NCBI RefSeq assembly: GCF_039614845.1 | Contig: NZ_JBDIML010000004.1 | Location: 1-64,000, forward strand | Length of the DNA stretch: 64,000 nt | Direction: 5' to 3' | Origin: Ornithinibacillus xuwenensis | Lineage (GTDB): Bacteria; Bacillota; Bacilli; Bacillales; Amphibacillaceae | Shown: positions 53,095 to 63,235 of the stretch, piece after piece | Position numbering within the stretch: position 1 is the stretch's first letter | How the letters are laid out: each line of letters starts with the position of its first letter | Position numbers and translations under genes: made by a program | The notes under the pieces: generated by a model | What the model was told of the DNA's origin: nothing | The model's input: the letters and a program-made list of their open reading frames with translations, nothing else | Database searches by the model: none

Positions 53095-53976
53095 CTATCT
53101 TCGATTACTCTTCGGATCAAATGCATCGCGTAATCCATCACCAATAAAATTAATTGCCAATACAGTAAGAAGAATACCTAATCCTGGTGGAATCCAAGCC
53201 TCAGGATGGTCTCTTAGGATCCGGATGTTTTGAGCTTCAGATATCATATTTCCCCAGGTTGGAGTTGGCTGAGGAATACCCATTCCAATAAAGCTTAATC
53301 CAGACTCAACAATAATCATGGTTGCCATCATTAGCGTGGCATTTACAATAATCGGCCCGATGGCATTGGGTATAAAATGCTTAAAGATAACCCGGAAATC
53401 ACTAGCACCAATTGCTTTTGCTCCCAGTACAAATTCTTGCTCCCGCAAGGATAGAAATGTACCTCTAACAATCCTGGTTAAGGTTGGCCAAGTGGTCAGG
53501 GCAATAACCGTTACAAATAGCGTTATCGTTACCGATTCCAATAATGCGATAATGGTTAAGGCTAATACGATAAAAGGGATGGCAAGCACGAGGTCAGCTA
53601 GTCGCATAATCATACTATCGATTTTTCCGCCATAGTAGCCTGCGATTGCTCCAGTAATAACCCCAATGACAAGCGTAAATAACATCGCACTAAACCCAAC
53701 AATCAAGGAAATTCTAGCACCATATAATAATCGAGCGAAATTATCGCGACCCGATCCATCTGTTCCAAGAATATGCTCCTCTGTTGGGGGCTTTTCAATC
53801 TTTAGAAGGTCCCCGTAGGTTGGGTCTTGGCTTGTTATAAATGGTGCAAAGATAGCGGATAGTGTAATGATAAGTAGAACAACAATTCCGGCAATCGCTA
53901 ATTTGTTTTTGAGAAAACGTCTTAAGGATAGCTGAAACGGACTTTGATACTTTTTCTTTTTTGGGTTAGATTGCAT
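53095..53976 (-). CDS. appC: Oligopeptide ABC permease AppC
   Basis: A 293-aa inner-membrane permease of the OppC/DppC family with six helices. N-terminal conserved HILGTDGSGRDNFARLLYGA; the ATPase contact loop (EAA motif) is EFVLGAKAIGASDFRVIFKH. Last gene of the operon, 11 nt after appB. The order appD-F-A-B-C is the B. subtilis app order, so the App name is used. Confidence 0.9.
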   Translation of the reverse strand: MQSNPKKKKYQSPFQLSLRRFLKNKLAIAGIVVLLIITLSAIFAPFITSQDPTYGDLLKIEKPPTEEHILGTDGSGRDNFARLLYGARISLIVGFSAMLFTLVIGVITGAIAGYYGGKIDSMIMRLADLVLAIPFIVLALTIIALLESVTITLFVTVIALTTWPTLTRIVRGTFLSLREQEFVLGAKAIGASDFRVIFKHFIPNAIGPIIVNATLMMATMIIVESGLSFIGMGIPQPTPTWGNMISEAQNIRILRDHPEAWIPPGLGILLTVLAINFIGDGLRDAFDPKSNRR

Positions 53977-53987
53977 TTAGATTCACC

Positions 53988-54953
53988 TCAATCATAGCGT
54001 ATCCTCGGGTCTACAATACTGTAGAATATATCAGCAAGTAGATTTCCGATTAAGATGGTAATCCCTAACAATAGGGTAATAGCCATGATAACCGGATAAT
54101 CCCGATTCGTTATCGAATTGATAAACAATGTTCCTAGCCCTGGATAGCTAAAAACCTGTTCTGTGATAATTGCCCCACTTAATAAGGCACCAAATTCAAA
54201 GCCCATCAAGGTAATGATTGGAATGATGGCATTCCGTAATGTGTGCTTGTACAAGACATTCCGCTCAGACATCCCTTTTGCTTTAGCAGTTCGGATATAG
54301 TCACTTCCAAGTACATCTAGTACTTCCGATCGCATATAACGCATATAGGAGGCAGTACCTGCAAGCCCTAATGTTATACCCGGTAAAACCATATGATGAA
54401 TACGATCAAAAAACTCTTTTATCCCGGTAACTTCAGTACCTGTTATGGTTCCTTGAGATGGAAACCAACCAAGCTTAATGGCGAAAAAATAGATCGCAAT
54501 TAATCCGAAGAAGAAGTTCGGAACCGCTAGACCAAAAAAGCCAAAGGTTGTCGCACTGTAATCTAAGAGAGAATAAGGATTCCTTGCTGAATAAATTCCT
54601 ATTGGAATTGCCACAATGAGTGTGATAGAAAGTGCAAATAATCCTAGATACAGTGTATTGGGAAGTCTTTCAACTATTAAGCTGGCAACTGACCGCCCTT
54701 TATAATACATGGATTCGCCAAAGTCACCTTGTGCAATTCTTTTTGCCCAGTTCATGTATTGTATTGGTAATGGATCATTTAATCCGAGCGCTTCTCGTTG
54801 CTGCTCAAAGACTTCTGGATCAATATCTGGGTCTAATATTCTTCCGGTGAATGGATCACCAGGAGCAGATTTGGCTAGCCCGAATACAATCATAGACAGT
54901 AAAAGTAACATGGGTATAAAAATTAATATTCTTCTAATAATATATTTGTACAA
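53988..54953 (-). CDS. appB: Oligopeptide ABC permease AppB
   Basis: A 321-aa permease with six helices, starting with YKYIIRRILIFIPMLLLLSM. The EAA loop is DYIRTAKAKGMSERNVLYKH. The TTG at 54953 is chosen because GGGGGGG lies just upstream; the longer frame from 54995 runs into a hairpin. Forms a heterodimer with AppC. Confidence 0.9.
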   Translation of the reverse strand: MYKYIIRRILIFIPMLLLLSMIVFGLAKSAPGDPFTGRILDPDIDPEVFEQQREALGLNDPLPIQYMNWAKRIAQGDFGESMYYKGRSVASLIVERLPNTLYLGLFALSITLIVAIPIGIYSARNPYSLLDYSATTFGFFGLAVPNFFFGLIAIYFFAIKLGWFPSQGTITGTEVTGIKEFFDRIHHMVLPGITLGLAGTASYMRYMRSEVLDVLGSDYIRTAKAKGMSERNVLYKHTLRNAIIPIITLMGFEFGALLSGAIITEQVFSYPGLGTLFINSITNRDYPVIMAITLLLGITILIGNLLADIFYSIVDPRIRYD

Positions 54954-54975
54954 ATAAACCCCCCCTATGAAGGAG

Positions 54976-55001
54976 GAGAGTATGCAGCTTCGCATACTCT
55001 C
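54976..55001. repeat. Intercistronic hairpin between appA and appB
   Basis: Perfect 10-bp stem GAGAGTATGC / GCATACTCTC with a 6-base loop, between the appA stop and appB start. There is no T run. It may protect appA mRNA or lower readthrough so that binding protein exceeds permease; inference. Confidence 0.65.
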
Positions 55002-55068
55002 TTACTGTTTTTATTCTGTATCTCATGCGTCAAAACGCTTGCTCCTAACAATGAATACCAAATAACAA

Positions 55069-56877
55069 TTATTCTGCATCCGTAACCCACCATAAATGCG
55101 GGTTGTTATACATGGTGAATGGTAGCGGTTCTACACCTTCAAGTCTGTCATTATAGGCCCAAAGGCTGTTTTGCGCATAAAGGATTAAGGCTGGTAAATC
55201 TTCAGAGAACAATTTCTGCCAGTCTTTATACACTTCTTTACGGTAATCTTGCTCAAATGCTTCAGGTGCTTGTAGTGCTTGCTGCATTAACTCATCAGAT
55301 TGTGGGTTATTCCAGCGAGAAAAGTTGTAGGCTGCTTTCGTTCCCCAAAGTCCAGTTGGATCTGGATCCGCACTACCTAAGCTCCATCCTAATAAATAGA
55401 GGTCCCAATCACTATTATCATTTGTTAAATCCTCTACATAAGCAGACATTTCCTTCGGTTGACGTAGATTTACATTAATGCCTACTTCCTCTAACATTTG
55501 TTCAATAAGTGGTGCTGATTTTTCACGTAATTCGTTTCCTGTTGGGTAATCCATGTTTATGACCCACTCATTGCCTTCTGGATCTTCACGAAACCCGTCA
55601 TCATTGGTATCGACATAGCCTAACTCATCTAGAATAGAACCTGCCATATCTGGATCATAGCCATAGTTCATTGTTTCGCTTTCATCATAAGCCCAGAACT
55701 GCTTGGCAATTGGAGAGTTTAAGATTGCGCCACGTCCATATAGCAATCCTTCAATTAATCCCTCGCGATTTATCGCATAGGCAATTGCTTGACGAATCTT
55801 AGGGTCAGCAATTTTTTCATTTGGTACCCAGTTCTCTGGGTTTAATGCACCACTTTCAACATCTTCTGCTGTACGGTGGTTTTGCTTGAATCCAAGAATT
55901 TGATAGCCGAAGTCAGGCTGTTCAATGATTTCGATATTACCTAATGCCTGCACCGTTTCATAATCTGCTGGTGGAATGCCATTAGGATCTGCTATGAAGT
56001 CAACTTCACCAGACTCTAATAAACCAGTCATGACTGATTGTGCAACAACACGCCATACAATCTTCTCTAAATATGGTGTGCCTTGCCAGTAGCCATCATG
56101 ACGTTCCAGAACATACTGCTCACGTTCAACCATTTCTGTGAATTTAAATGGTCCTGTACCAATCACTTTTCCAGGGTCACGAGATTCTGATGCCTCAGGC
56201 ATTTCAGCAACTGGAATAGCACTAAAGACATGCTCAGGTATAATGGTAAAGCTAGCATAGTAAAGCGGATTAATATTAGGTTCAGCGAATTTAAAGGTGA
56301 CAGTATAGTCATCAACAGCAACAACGCCTTGGAATTCATCTGTTTCACCGTTAACATATTCCTCATATCCTAGTAAAGGCTCTACATAGGCAGTACGAAT
56401 ACCACCTGCAGCGACATAATCAGGATCGGCAATTGATTTGTAAGTAAACACCACATCATCGGCGGTAAATTCCTCGCCATCATGCCATGTCACGCCTTCT
56501 TCTAGGTAAAGTGTTAGTTCTGTTTGATCGTCATTTGTTTCCCATTCTTTTGCTAAGCCGGGTATAAATTCAAGGCTTTCATTTTGGCTAACAAGACTTT
56601 CATGTGTAAAGGATAAGATGTTTGCCTCATAGGCTTCCTCATAAAAAATCGGGTTAAACATTCCAGCAGGCGCTGAGTACATGGCTCCGGTTAAGGTACC
56701 ACCAGATTTAGGCTCCATTTCTTTCTCTTCTTCGCCCTCTGTACCTCCACCTTCGTTCTCTTCTTGTTTATTTGGATCATCCTGTGTTTCCTCTGGATCA
56801 TCACCACAGGCTACTAGGACAATTCCAAGCATTAACAGAAGCGCAATTAACAAGAAACTAATTTTGCTTTTAAACAA
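55069..56877 (-). CDS. appA: Oligopeptide-binding lipoprotein AppA
   Basis: A 602-aa family 5 extracellular solute-binding lipoprotein. A signal peptide ends in lipobox LVAC (Cys24), then an acidic, Gly-rich linker. The domain carries LTLYLEEGVTWHDGEEFTAD, PLYYASFTIIPEHVFS and GLLESGEVDFIADPNGIPPA. It delivers peptides to AppBC. The linker from 25 to 58 is unusually acidic. Confidence 0.93.
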   Translation of the reverse strand: MFKSKISFLLIALLLMLGIVLVACGDDPEETQDDPNKQEENEGGGTEGEEEKEMEPKSGGTLTGAMYSAPAGMFNPIFYEEAYEANILSFTHESLVSQNESLEFIPGLAKEWETNDDQTELTLYLEEGVTWHDGEEFTADDVVFTYKSIADPDYVAAGGIRTAYVEPLLGYEEYVNGETDEFQGVVAVDDYTVTFKFAEPNINPLYYASFTIIPEHVFSAIPVAEMPEASESRDPGKVIGTGPFKFTEMVEREQYVLERHDGYWQGTPYLEKIVWRVVAQSVMTGLLESGEVDFIADPNGIPPADYETVQALGNIEIIEQPDFGYQILGFKQNHRTAEDVESGALNPENWVPNEKIADPKIRQAIAYAINREGLIEGLLYGRGAILNSPIAKQFWAYDESETMNYGYDPDMAGSILDELGYVDTNDDGFREDPEGNEWVINMDYPTGNELREKSAPLIEQMLEEVGINVNLRQPKEMSAYVEDLTNDNSDWDLYLLGWSLGSADPDPTGLWGTKAAYNFSRWNNPQSDELMQQALQAPEAFEQDYRKEVYKDWQKLFSEDLPALILYAQNSLWAYNDRLEGVEPLPFTMYNNPHLWWVTDAE

Positions 56878-56953
56878 TTTATTTCCCCCTTTTTGTTAAC
56901 AAAATTGAGCTGCAGGCTTAACGTTAATTAAAGCATTCACCTCCTAACAAAGC

Positions 56954-57961
56954 TTAAGTATATAAGTGACAAGCAACATAATGCTCATCGCCTTCAGCCT
57001 TTAATTCTGGTCGCTCAATAGCACAGCGTTCATGCGCTTTTGGACATCTTGTACGGAAAGGGCAGCCAGAAGGTGGGTTTACCGGGCTGGGTAAGTCACC
57101 AGTAATGCGAATTCTTTCTCTTTCTTGATTCGATCCATCCATATCAATTACTGGTATAGATGCAAGTAGTCCCTGTGTATAAGGATGCAAGGCATTATTA
57201 TAAAGCTCATCCTTTGATGCGATTTCTACAATTCGTCCAAGGTACATCACGGCAATTCGATCACTAATATGCTTTACCACACTTAAATCATGAGCAATAA
57301 ACAGATAGGTTAAGGATAGATCGTCTTGAAGATCCTTCATTAAATTTAATACTTGAGCTTGAATAGAGACATCCAAAGCCGAAACAGGTTCATCACAAAT
57401 CACTAGCTTTGGGTTAATAATTAATGCTCGTGCAATACTAATTCGTTGGCGTTGACCCCCTGAGAATTCATGTGGATATTTAAGTCGATCCTCCGCCCGT
57501 AAGCCAACTTTTTCCATGATTTCAACTGCTTTCTCTTTACGTTCAGCCTTTGATAGGGATGTCTGCACGAGTAATGGTTCCTCAATTAATTCGGCTACAC
57601 TCATTTTCGAGTTGAGTGAGCCAAACGGGTCCTGAAACACCATTTGCATATCACGTCTGTATGGCCTTACTTTTCTAGGTTTTAAACGTGAAATTTCACT
57701 GCCATCAAAGTAAACCTCTCCATCTGTGGGGTCTAGCAAACGTAAGATAACCCTACCTAATGTAGATTTACCTGATCCAGATTCGCCAACAATTCCTAAT
57801 GTTTCCCCTTTGTATACGGAAAAGGAAACATCGTCTACAGCTTTTAAATGCCCAACTGTACGCTTGAAAATCCCTCCTTTAATGGGAAAGTATTTTTTTA
57901 TATGATGAACGTCTAGGAGTGCGTCTTGTTTCGAATTATGGTGAGGTGTATGATGTGTCAT
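56954..57961 (-). CDS. appF: Oligopeptide ABC ATPase AppF
   Basis: A 335-aa ATPase. Walker A GESGSGKST, signature FSGGQRQRISIARAL, Walker B LVICDEPVSALD, and the C-terminal oligopeptide-type Cys cluster (GCPFRTRCPKAHERC). ATG 57961 follows AAGGAGG at a proper distance, so starts up to 58021 are rejected. Overlaps the end of appD by 26 nt. Confidence 0.92.
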   Translation of the reverse strand: MTHHTPHHNSKQDALLDVHHIKKYFPIKGGIFKRTVGHLKAVDDVSFSVYKGETLGIVGESGSGKSTLGRVILRLLDPTDGEVYFDGSEISRLKPRKVRPYRRDMQMVFQDPFGSLNSKMSVAELIEEPLLVQTSLSKAERKEKAVEIMEKVGLRAEDRLKYPHEFSGGQRQRISIARALIINPKLVICDEPVSALDVSIQAQVLNLMKDLQDDLSLTYLFIAHDLSVVKHISDRIAVMYLGRIVEIASKDELYNNALHPYTQGLLASIPVIDMDGSNQERERIRITGDLPSPVNPPSGCPFRTRCPKAHERCAIERPELKAEGDEHYVACHLYT

Positions 57962-58946
57962 TTTGTACATCCTCCTTTTCATAAAGATAGCAGCGTACGA
58001 AATGATTATGATCGATTTCAATTAGATCTGGATTGGATTGCTTACATTTTTCCATTGCAAAAGGACATCTAGCATAAAATCGACATCCCGTAGGAAGATC
58101 ATATGCTGGAGGAACTGTACCCTTTATGGTTCCTAGACGGTCAACATCTTCTGTTAGGTTTGGCAAGCTCTCTAGTAGTCCTCTAGTATAAGGGTGCTTT
58201 GTGGTGCGAAGTAATTCTTTTGTTGATGCTTCTTCTACGATTTGTCCACCATACATGACCATAACGCGATCGGCATATTCGGATACGATTCCTAGGTCGT
58301 GAGTAATCAGGAGCAATGCCATATTAAATTTCTCTTTCATTTCCACCATTAAATCTAGAATTTGTGCTTGAATGGTTACATCCAATGCGGTGGTTGGTTC
58401 ATCTGCTATTAATAGCTTTGGATTACAAGAGATTGCAATGGCAATCATCACACGTTGACGCATACCACCTGATAGCTGATGTGGATATTCGTGGATAACC
58501 TCCTCGGCTCTTGAAATCCCTACTGTTCTTAGTAGATTTATAGCTTCAATTTGGGCTTGTTTTTTCTCCATGCTGCGATGCTTTCGAAGCATTTCTGTTA
58601 TTTGATTTCCAACTGTAAATACTGGATTTAAAGCGGTCATTGGTTCCTGAAAAACCATTGCGATTTCATTACCTCTTAATTTGGTCATTTGCTTTGTTGG
58701 TATCCTTGTTATTTCTTTATCATCTAATGTAATAGTGCCTTCCACAATTCGACCTGGTTTCTCGATTAATTGCATGATCGATAAGGCGGTGATACTCTTA
58801 CCACTACCGGATTCACCAACAAGTGCTACTGTTTCTCCTGGTGAGACAGAAAATGATACGCCATCAACTGCCTTAGCTACCTTTTTCTGGTCTAAATAAA
58901 AGTAAGTTTTTAATTGATCAACAGATAAAACAGGATTCGTCTTCAT
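57936..58946 (-). CDS. appD: Oligopeptide ABC ATPase AppD
   Basis: A 336-aa ATPase and first gene of the operon. Walker A GESGSGKSI, signature LSGGMRQRVMIAIA, Walker B LLIADEPTTALD, and the Cys cluster GCRFYARCPFAMEKC that binds an Fe-S cluster in some relatives. ATG 58946 (MKTNPVLSV) is preferred over GTG 58955, with GGAG upstream. Confidence 0.92.
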   Translation of the reverse strand: MKTNPVLSVDQLKTYFYLDQKKVAKAVDGVSFSVSPGETVALVGESGSGKSITALSIMQLIEKPGRIVEGTITLDDKEITRIPTKQMTKLRGNEIAMVFQEPMTALNPVFTVGNQITEMLRKHRSMEKKQAQIEAINLLRTVGISRAEEVIHEYPHQLSGGMRQRVMIAIAISCNPKLLIADEPTTALDVTIQAQILDLMVEMKEKFNMALLLITHDLGIVSEYADRVMVMYGGQIVEEASTKELLRTTKHPYTRGLLESLPNLTEDVDRLGTIKGTVPPAYDLPTGCRFYARCPFAMEKCKQSNPDLIEIDHNHFVRCYLYEKEDVQNDTSYTSP

Positions 58947-59269
58947 GAAAGACACTCCATTCGTAAATTTATAGATATGGATGTGCTACATCCTATATGT
59001 ATCGAATGTCAGGTGGAGGATAATGTTTGAATAATACGTGGGCTTTATTCTTTGCAGTAGTAAGTAGTAGGTAAAAGGAACTGTAATTACGAAATGTTTG
59101 ACTTTATTCGTAACATACTATGACAAGTCGTTTTATATTATTCGTATTAATAGAAAAAGAGTTTTGTAAATAAGCTTAATAGATAATGCTTCGGTAAATG
59201 CAAGCAGATTTCAAATTTGGCTTTCTAGTGATAAACTGAAGAAAATAGGAAAGAACTTGAGGTGTGAAA
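58947..59269. other. Divergent intergenic region between appD and the amidase gene
   Basis: About 320 bp. It should hold promoters for both directions, but I cannot identify a convincing pair. No small gene, hairpin or repeat is seen. Confidence 0.45.
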
Positions 59270-60787
59270 ATGGATCTACGTACATATGTGACATTAGACG
59301 CAACTGAAATGGCCGACTTAATTCGTAAAAAGGAAGTGACACCAAAGGAGTTGGTGTCGTTAAGCTTTCAGCAATTAGAAAATGTTAATCCATCGTTGAA
59401 TGCAGTCGTTCATCATAAAAAGGAAAAGGCATTGCAAGAAGCGGAGAGCATTCGCACTGATCAATCCGCTTTTGCGGGAGTACCATTTTTATTAAAAAAT
59501 ATCTCACAAAGCTTAAAAGGAGAGCCTTTAACGTCTGGATCAAGACTACTCAGGTCCAATTTTGCAAAGCGTAACTCCAATTATGTTCATAAATTACAGG
59601 AAGCGGGCTTCATTTTCTTAGGACATACCAATACGCCTGAATTTGGGTTGAAAAACATTTCCGAGCCTATTCTATACGGACCTTCTAGAAACCCTTGGAA
59701 TCTTGAACACTCTCCAGGTGGGTCAAGTGGTGGAGCTGCTGCTGCAATTGCTGCTGGGATAGTTCCGATGGCAGGTGCTAGTGATGGAGGGGGATCCATT
59801 CGTATTCCGGCTTCTTTTAGTGGGTTGTTCGGATTAAAACCTACACGTGGTCGAACCCCTGTTGGTCCAGGGGTCGGTCGACAATGGCAAGGTGCATCGA
59901 TTGATTTTGCATTGTCGAGGAGCGTAAGAGATAGTGCAGCTTTATTGGATATGGTACAAGTTGTTCAGCCAGAAGCGGCATTTCAAACAGCGCTATTTCC
60001 AGGAAGCTTTCAAGAGGAAATGAAGAAGCCATTTGAGAGACCGTTACGAATCGCTTTTACAACAAAATCTCCTGTTGGTACACCAGTTTCTGAGGATGCG
60101 ATAAAAGCAGTAGAACAGGTTGTCTCATGGTTAGAAGAACAAGGGCATCATGTGGAAGAAAAGGATAATGGCGTGGACGGGATTCAGTTAATGCGTAATT
60201 ACTATTTGATGAATAGTGGGGAAATTTCTTCCTTAGTAAATGAATTAGAAGCAGCCTTAGGGCGGTCGCTAACGGCTGAGGATATGGAAATTGAAACTTG
60301 GCTATTAAATGTTGCAGGTAAGTCTGTTACAGCAGCGGAATTCTCTGCAAGCTTAGCTTCATGGGATACGGCTGCAGCACAAATGGCAGCATTACACCGT
60401 GATTATGATTTTTATTTGACACCAGCTACAGCCTATACGGCACCAAAAGTAGGAGAATTGACTCACACTGAATCAAATCAATCAGAGCTTCGCGACAGGG
60501 TGCAACAGCTAGGTAAAGGTGGTCAGCAGGAGTTAATTTATGACATGTTCTTACCAAGCTTAACCTATACGCCATTTACCCAATTAGCTAATCTAACTGG
60601 CCAACCAGCAATCTCCTTACCTGTCTTTTTATCCGAGGACGGCCTACCACTTGGAGTACAGGTTATGGCATCGAAAGGAGAAGAGCATCGGCTATTCCAG
60701 TTAGCTTATCAAATAGAACAAACTTCATTATGGATTGACTTAAAGAAGAATTCCTTCTTCCAAGAACTGGTTGATATGAAGGGCTAG
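59270..60787 (+). CDS. Amidase (amidase-signature family)
   Basis: A 505-aa enzyme with the Ser-cisSer-Lys triad of the family: Lys in PFLLKNISQSL, cis-Ser in PGGSSGGAAAAIAAG and the nucleophile Ser in GGGSIRIPASFSGLFG. The C-terminal FTQLANLTGQPAISLP is also typical. It hydrolyses a carboxamide; substrate unknown. ATG 59270 is used; GAGGTG lies upstream. It is not next to gatC or gatB, so it is not GatA. Confidence 0.9.
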   Translation: MDLRTYVTLDATEMADLIRKKEVTPKELVSLSFQQLENVNPSLNAVVHHKKEKALQEAESIRTDQSAFAGVPFLLKNISQSLKGEPLTSGSRLLRSNFAKRNSNYVHKLQEAGFIFLGHTNTPEFGLKNISEPILYGPSRNPWNLEHSPGGSSGGAAAAIAAGIVPMAGASDGGGSIRIPASFSGLFGLKPTRGRTPVGPGVGRQWQGASIDFALSRSVRDSAALLDMVQVVQPEAAFQTALFPGSFQEEMKKPFERPLRIAFTTKSPVGTPVSEDAIKAVEQVVSWLEEQGHHVEEKDNGVDGIQLMRNYYLMNSGEISSLVNELEAALGRSLTAEDMEIETWLLNVAGKSVTAAEFSASLASWDTAAAQMAALHRDYDFYLTPATAYTAPKVGELTHTESNQSELRDRVQQLGKGGQQELIYDMFLPSLTYTPFTQLANLTGQPAISLPVFLSEDGLPLGVQVMASKGEEHRLFQLAYQIEQTSLWIDLKKNSFFQELVDMKG

Positions 60788-60840
60788 AAGCTACTTTGTG
60801 TAGTGCTAAAAATAAAGTCTATAAAGAATAAATGAGTGAA

Positions 60841-60882
60841 AACAATGCACTAACTATTTCAAATTAGTGCATTGTTTTTTCT
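60841..60882 (+). terminator. Terminator after the amidase gene
   Basis: Perfect 13-bp stem AACAATGCACTAA / TTAGTGCATTGTT with a 10-base loop, followed by a T run. Confidence 0.93.
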
Positions 60883-61007
60883 GTAAATATAGGGTTTATA
60901 AATGCTTTTTTCTGAAAATAATATATATTAAGTATCCTTTTACTAAATAGGTGATTTTTAGTATAGTTAAAGGTGTACAGTAATTTAAGCGGAGGAGCGT
61001 TAATAGG

Positions 61008-61967
61008 ATGCAGGAGACAATCGTATATAATGAAAAAATCGAAAAAGTAATTGAAAATATTAACAAAGTAATGATCGGTAAAGAGGATGTAGCAATATTA
61101 AGTTTAGTAGCTTTACTTGCTGAGGGACATGTACTATTGGAGGATGTTCCTGGCGTTGGAAAGACCATGCTTGTCCGTACACTTGCAAAATCATTGGACT
61201 GTGATTTTAGAAGAATTCAGTTTACCCCAGATTTATTACCTTCTGATGTAACCGGCATTTCCATCTATAATCCAAAAGAACTGGAATTTGAGTTCCGCGG
61301 CGGACCAATACTTGGAAATATTGTACTAGCTGATGAGATTAATCGTACTTCTCCCAAAACACAATCTGCCCTTTTAGAAGGAATGGAAGAAAAAAGCGTT
61401 ACTGTTGATGGTAAAACCATTCAGCTTCAAAAACCATTTTTTGTAATGGCTACTCAGAATCCAATCGAATATGAAGGAACCTATCCACTCCCAGAAGCAC
61501 AGCTAGACCGATTTATTCTAAAGCTAAATATGGGTTACCCGTCCTTAGAAGAAGAGTTGGAAATGCTAGAGAGAACATCAAAAGACCACCCCATCGAATC
61601 AATTTCATCTGTTATGACTAAAGAAGAGCTTGTTCTATTACAAGGAGAAGTTCGTCATGTTTATATTGAAAAAAATGTTCAGCAATACATTATTAATTTA
61701 GTTCGCGAAACAAGAACGCATGATTCAATATTCCTAGGTGTAAGTCCTCGTGGTTCTATTGCATTGATGAAAGCTGCAAAAGCCTATGCGTTTATAAAAG
61801 GTCGTGACTTTGTTCTTCCAGATGATGTGAAATACTTGGCTCCATATGTATTAACACACCGTATTATTCTGACCTCTGAAGCGAGATATGACGGAAAAAC
61901 AGCAAGAGAAGTTGTAGAAGAAATTGTAAAGCGAACGTTTATACCGATTCGAAAGGACTTTAATTAA
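61008..61967 (+). CDS. MoxR-family AAA+ ATPase
   Basis: A 319-aa AAA+ ATPase. Walker A GVGKTMLVRTLA, Walker B VLADEINRTSPKTQSALLEG, sensor 1 MATQNPIEYEGTYPLPEAQL. It probably acts as a chaperone for the DUF58 and transglutaminase proteins encoded next. B. subtilis yeaC-yeaD-yebA is the matching set. GCGGAGGAG precedes the ATG. Confidence 0.93.
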   Translation: MQETIVYNEKIEKVIENINKVMIGKEDVAILSLVALLAEGHVLLEDVPGVGKTMLVRTLAKSLDCDFRRIQFTPDLLPSDVTGISIYNPKELEFEFRGGPILGNIVLADEINRTSPKTQSALLEGMEEKSVTVDGKTIQLQKPFFVMATQNPIEYEGTYPLPEAQLDRFILKLNMGYPSLEEELEMLERTSKDHPIESISSVMTKEELVLLQGEVRHVYIEKNVQQYIINLVRETRTHDSIFLGVSPRGSIALMKAAKAYAFIKGRDFVLPDDVKYLAPYVLTHRIILTSEARYDGKTAREVVEEIVKRTFIPIRKDFN

Positions 61968-63235
61968 TGAATAACGCATTTCGTTTTGTGCGTAATTTTG
62001 TCTTTATCTTCATCCTGTTTTTAGTGCTTTTCGCATATGCGATGTTTCAAGGTGGATTTACGAGCTGGTTTCTATTCTATAGTTTTCTACCAATTTTTCT
62101 TTATTTGGTTGGTCTAACCTTTTATCCAATATCAAGATGGAATGTGGAAAGGAAAATGACCAAGCATGTTGTCGCAACTGGAGACCACATAATGGTTTCC
62201 ATTCGGATAAAGCGAAAGATACCCTTTCCAATTCATTATTGTATCGTAGAAGAAATACTCCCTGATACCTTAAATCGAATCGATTTGAGACATGCTAAGT
62301 ATCAATATATGGAACAACCGAACAAGTTATATAAGCATCGGAATGTAAAGAAGATTATTTTCCCTTGGTTCAAACGAAATATTGACATTACCTATGAATT
62401 AGACCGATTGCCTCGTGGCAACTATACACTTCCTGCGATCCGAGTGAAGACAGGAGATGTGTTTGGTCTTATTAAGAAACAGCAGGTATATCCTATAAAA
62501 AGTGAACTCATGGTGTATCCAGTAGAAAGAGCTGTTCATATTGTGGGAAAAATGAATAGCTATGAACAGGGATCTATTTCATCGTATGCAATGAATCTAA
62601 AGAACACAAACGTTGCTACAGGAATTCGTGAGTACATGCCAGGTGATAAATTTTCTTGGATTGATTGGAAACAAACTGCCAAGAAAAATGACGTGATGAC
62701 GAAGGAGTTTGAACAAGAAAAAAGTACCGATACACTTATTATTCTAGATAGCTGTTTTTATGATCGTATGAATCTACTAGCCTATGAAGCTACTGTTGAG
62801 ATGAGTATATCTTTAATGGAAACGATACGAAAGCAGGCAACACAGGTTGGATTATTATCGATAGGAGAAGAAACCGTTTTATTTCCGGCAAAGCATGATC
62901 CAACCAAGATGGAATGGGTTCGGAAGCATTTGACAAGCATACAACCAAGTGCTAAGTATTCCTTTGCACTGAAGCTTAAGGAAGAAATACTCAAGATTAC
63001 GAATAGCTTTTACGTTGTCTTAATTACGACGCATGTAGATGAGCGACTAAAAGAAGCTCTACAGCACGTAAGGCTGCGAGAAAAGAAACTAATGATTATG
63101 TATGTTCAAGCTGAAAATCGTATTTCTGTGCAAGAGCATCGTATTATCCAGCAGCTTCGTCACGAAGGAATTGGTGTTAGTATGGTAACAGAGAAAGACT
63201 TAGTACAGGATCCTATTGAGGTGAATACGTTGTGA
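61967..63235 (+). CDS. DUF58 protein (YeaD-like)
   Basis: A 422-aa protein with two N-terminal membrane helices (residues ~10-50) and a DUF58 domain. The core motif GIREYMPGDKFSWIDWKQTA is present, followed by a VWA-like fold (TLIILDSCFYDRMNL). Overlaps moxR by one base and the next gene by four, so all three are coupled. Confidence 0.92.
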   Translation: MNNAFRFVRNFVFIFILFLVLFAYAMFQGGFTSWFLFYSFLPIFLYLVGLTFYPISRWNVERKMTKHVVATGDHIMVSIRIKRKIPFPIHYCIVEEILPDTLNRIDLRHAKYQYMEQPNKLYKHRNVKKIIFPWFKRNIDITYELDRLPRGNYTLPAIRVKTGDVFGLIKKQQVYPIKSELMVYPVERAVHIVGKMNSYEQGSISSYAMNLKNTNVATGIREYMPGDKFSWIDWKQTAKKNDVMTKEFEQEKSTDTLIILDSCFYDRMNLLAYEATVEMSISLMETIRKQATQVGLLSIGEETVLFPAKHDPTKMEWVRKHLTSIQPSAKYSFALKLKEEILKITNSFYVVLITTHVDERLKEALQHVRLREKKLMIMYVQAENRISVQEHRIIQQLRHEGIGVSMVTEKDLVQDPIEVNTL

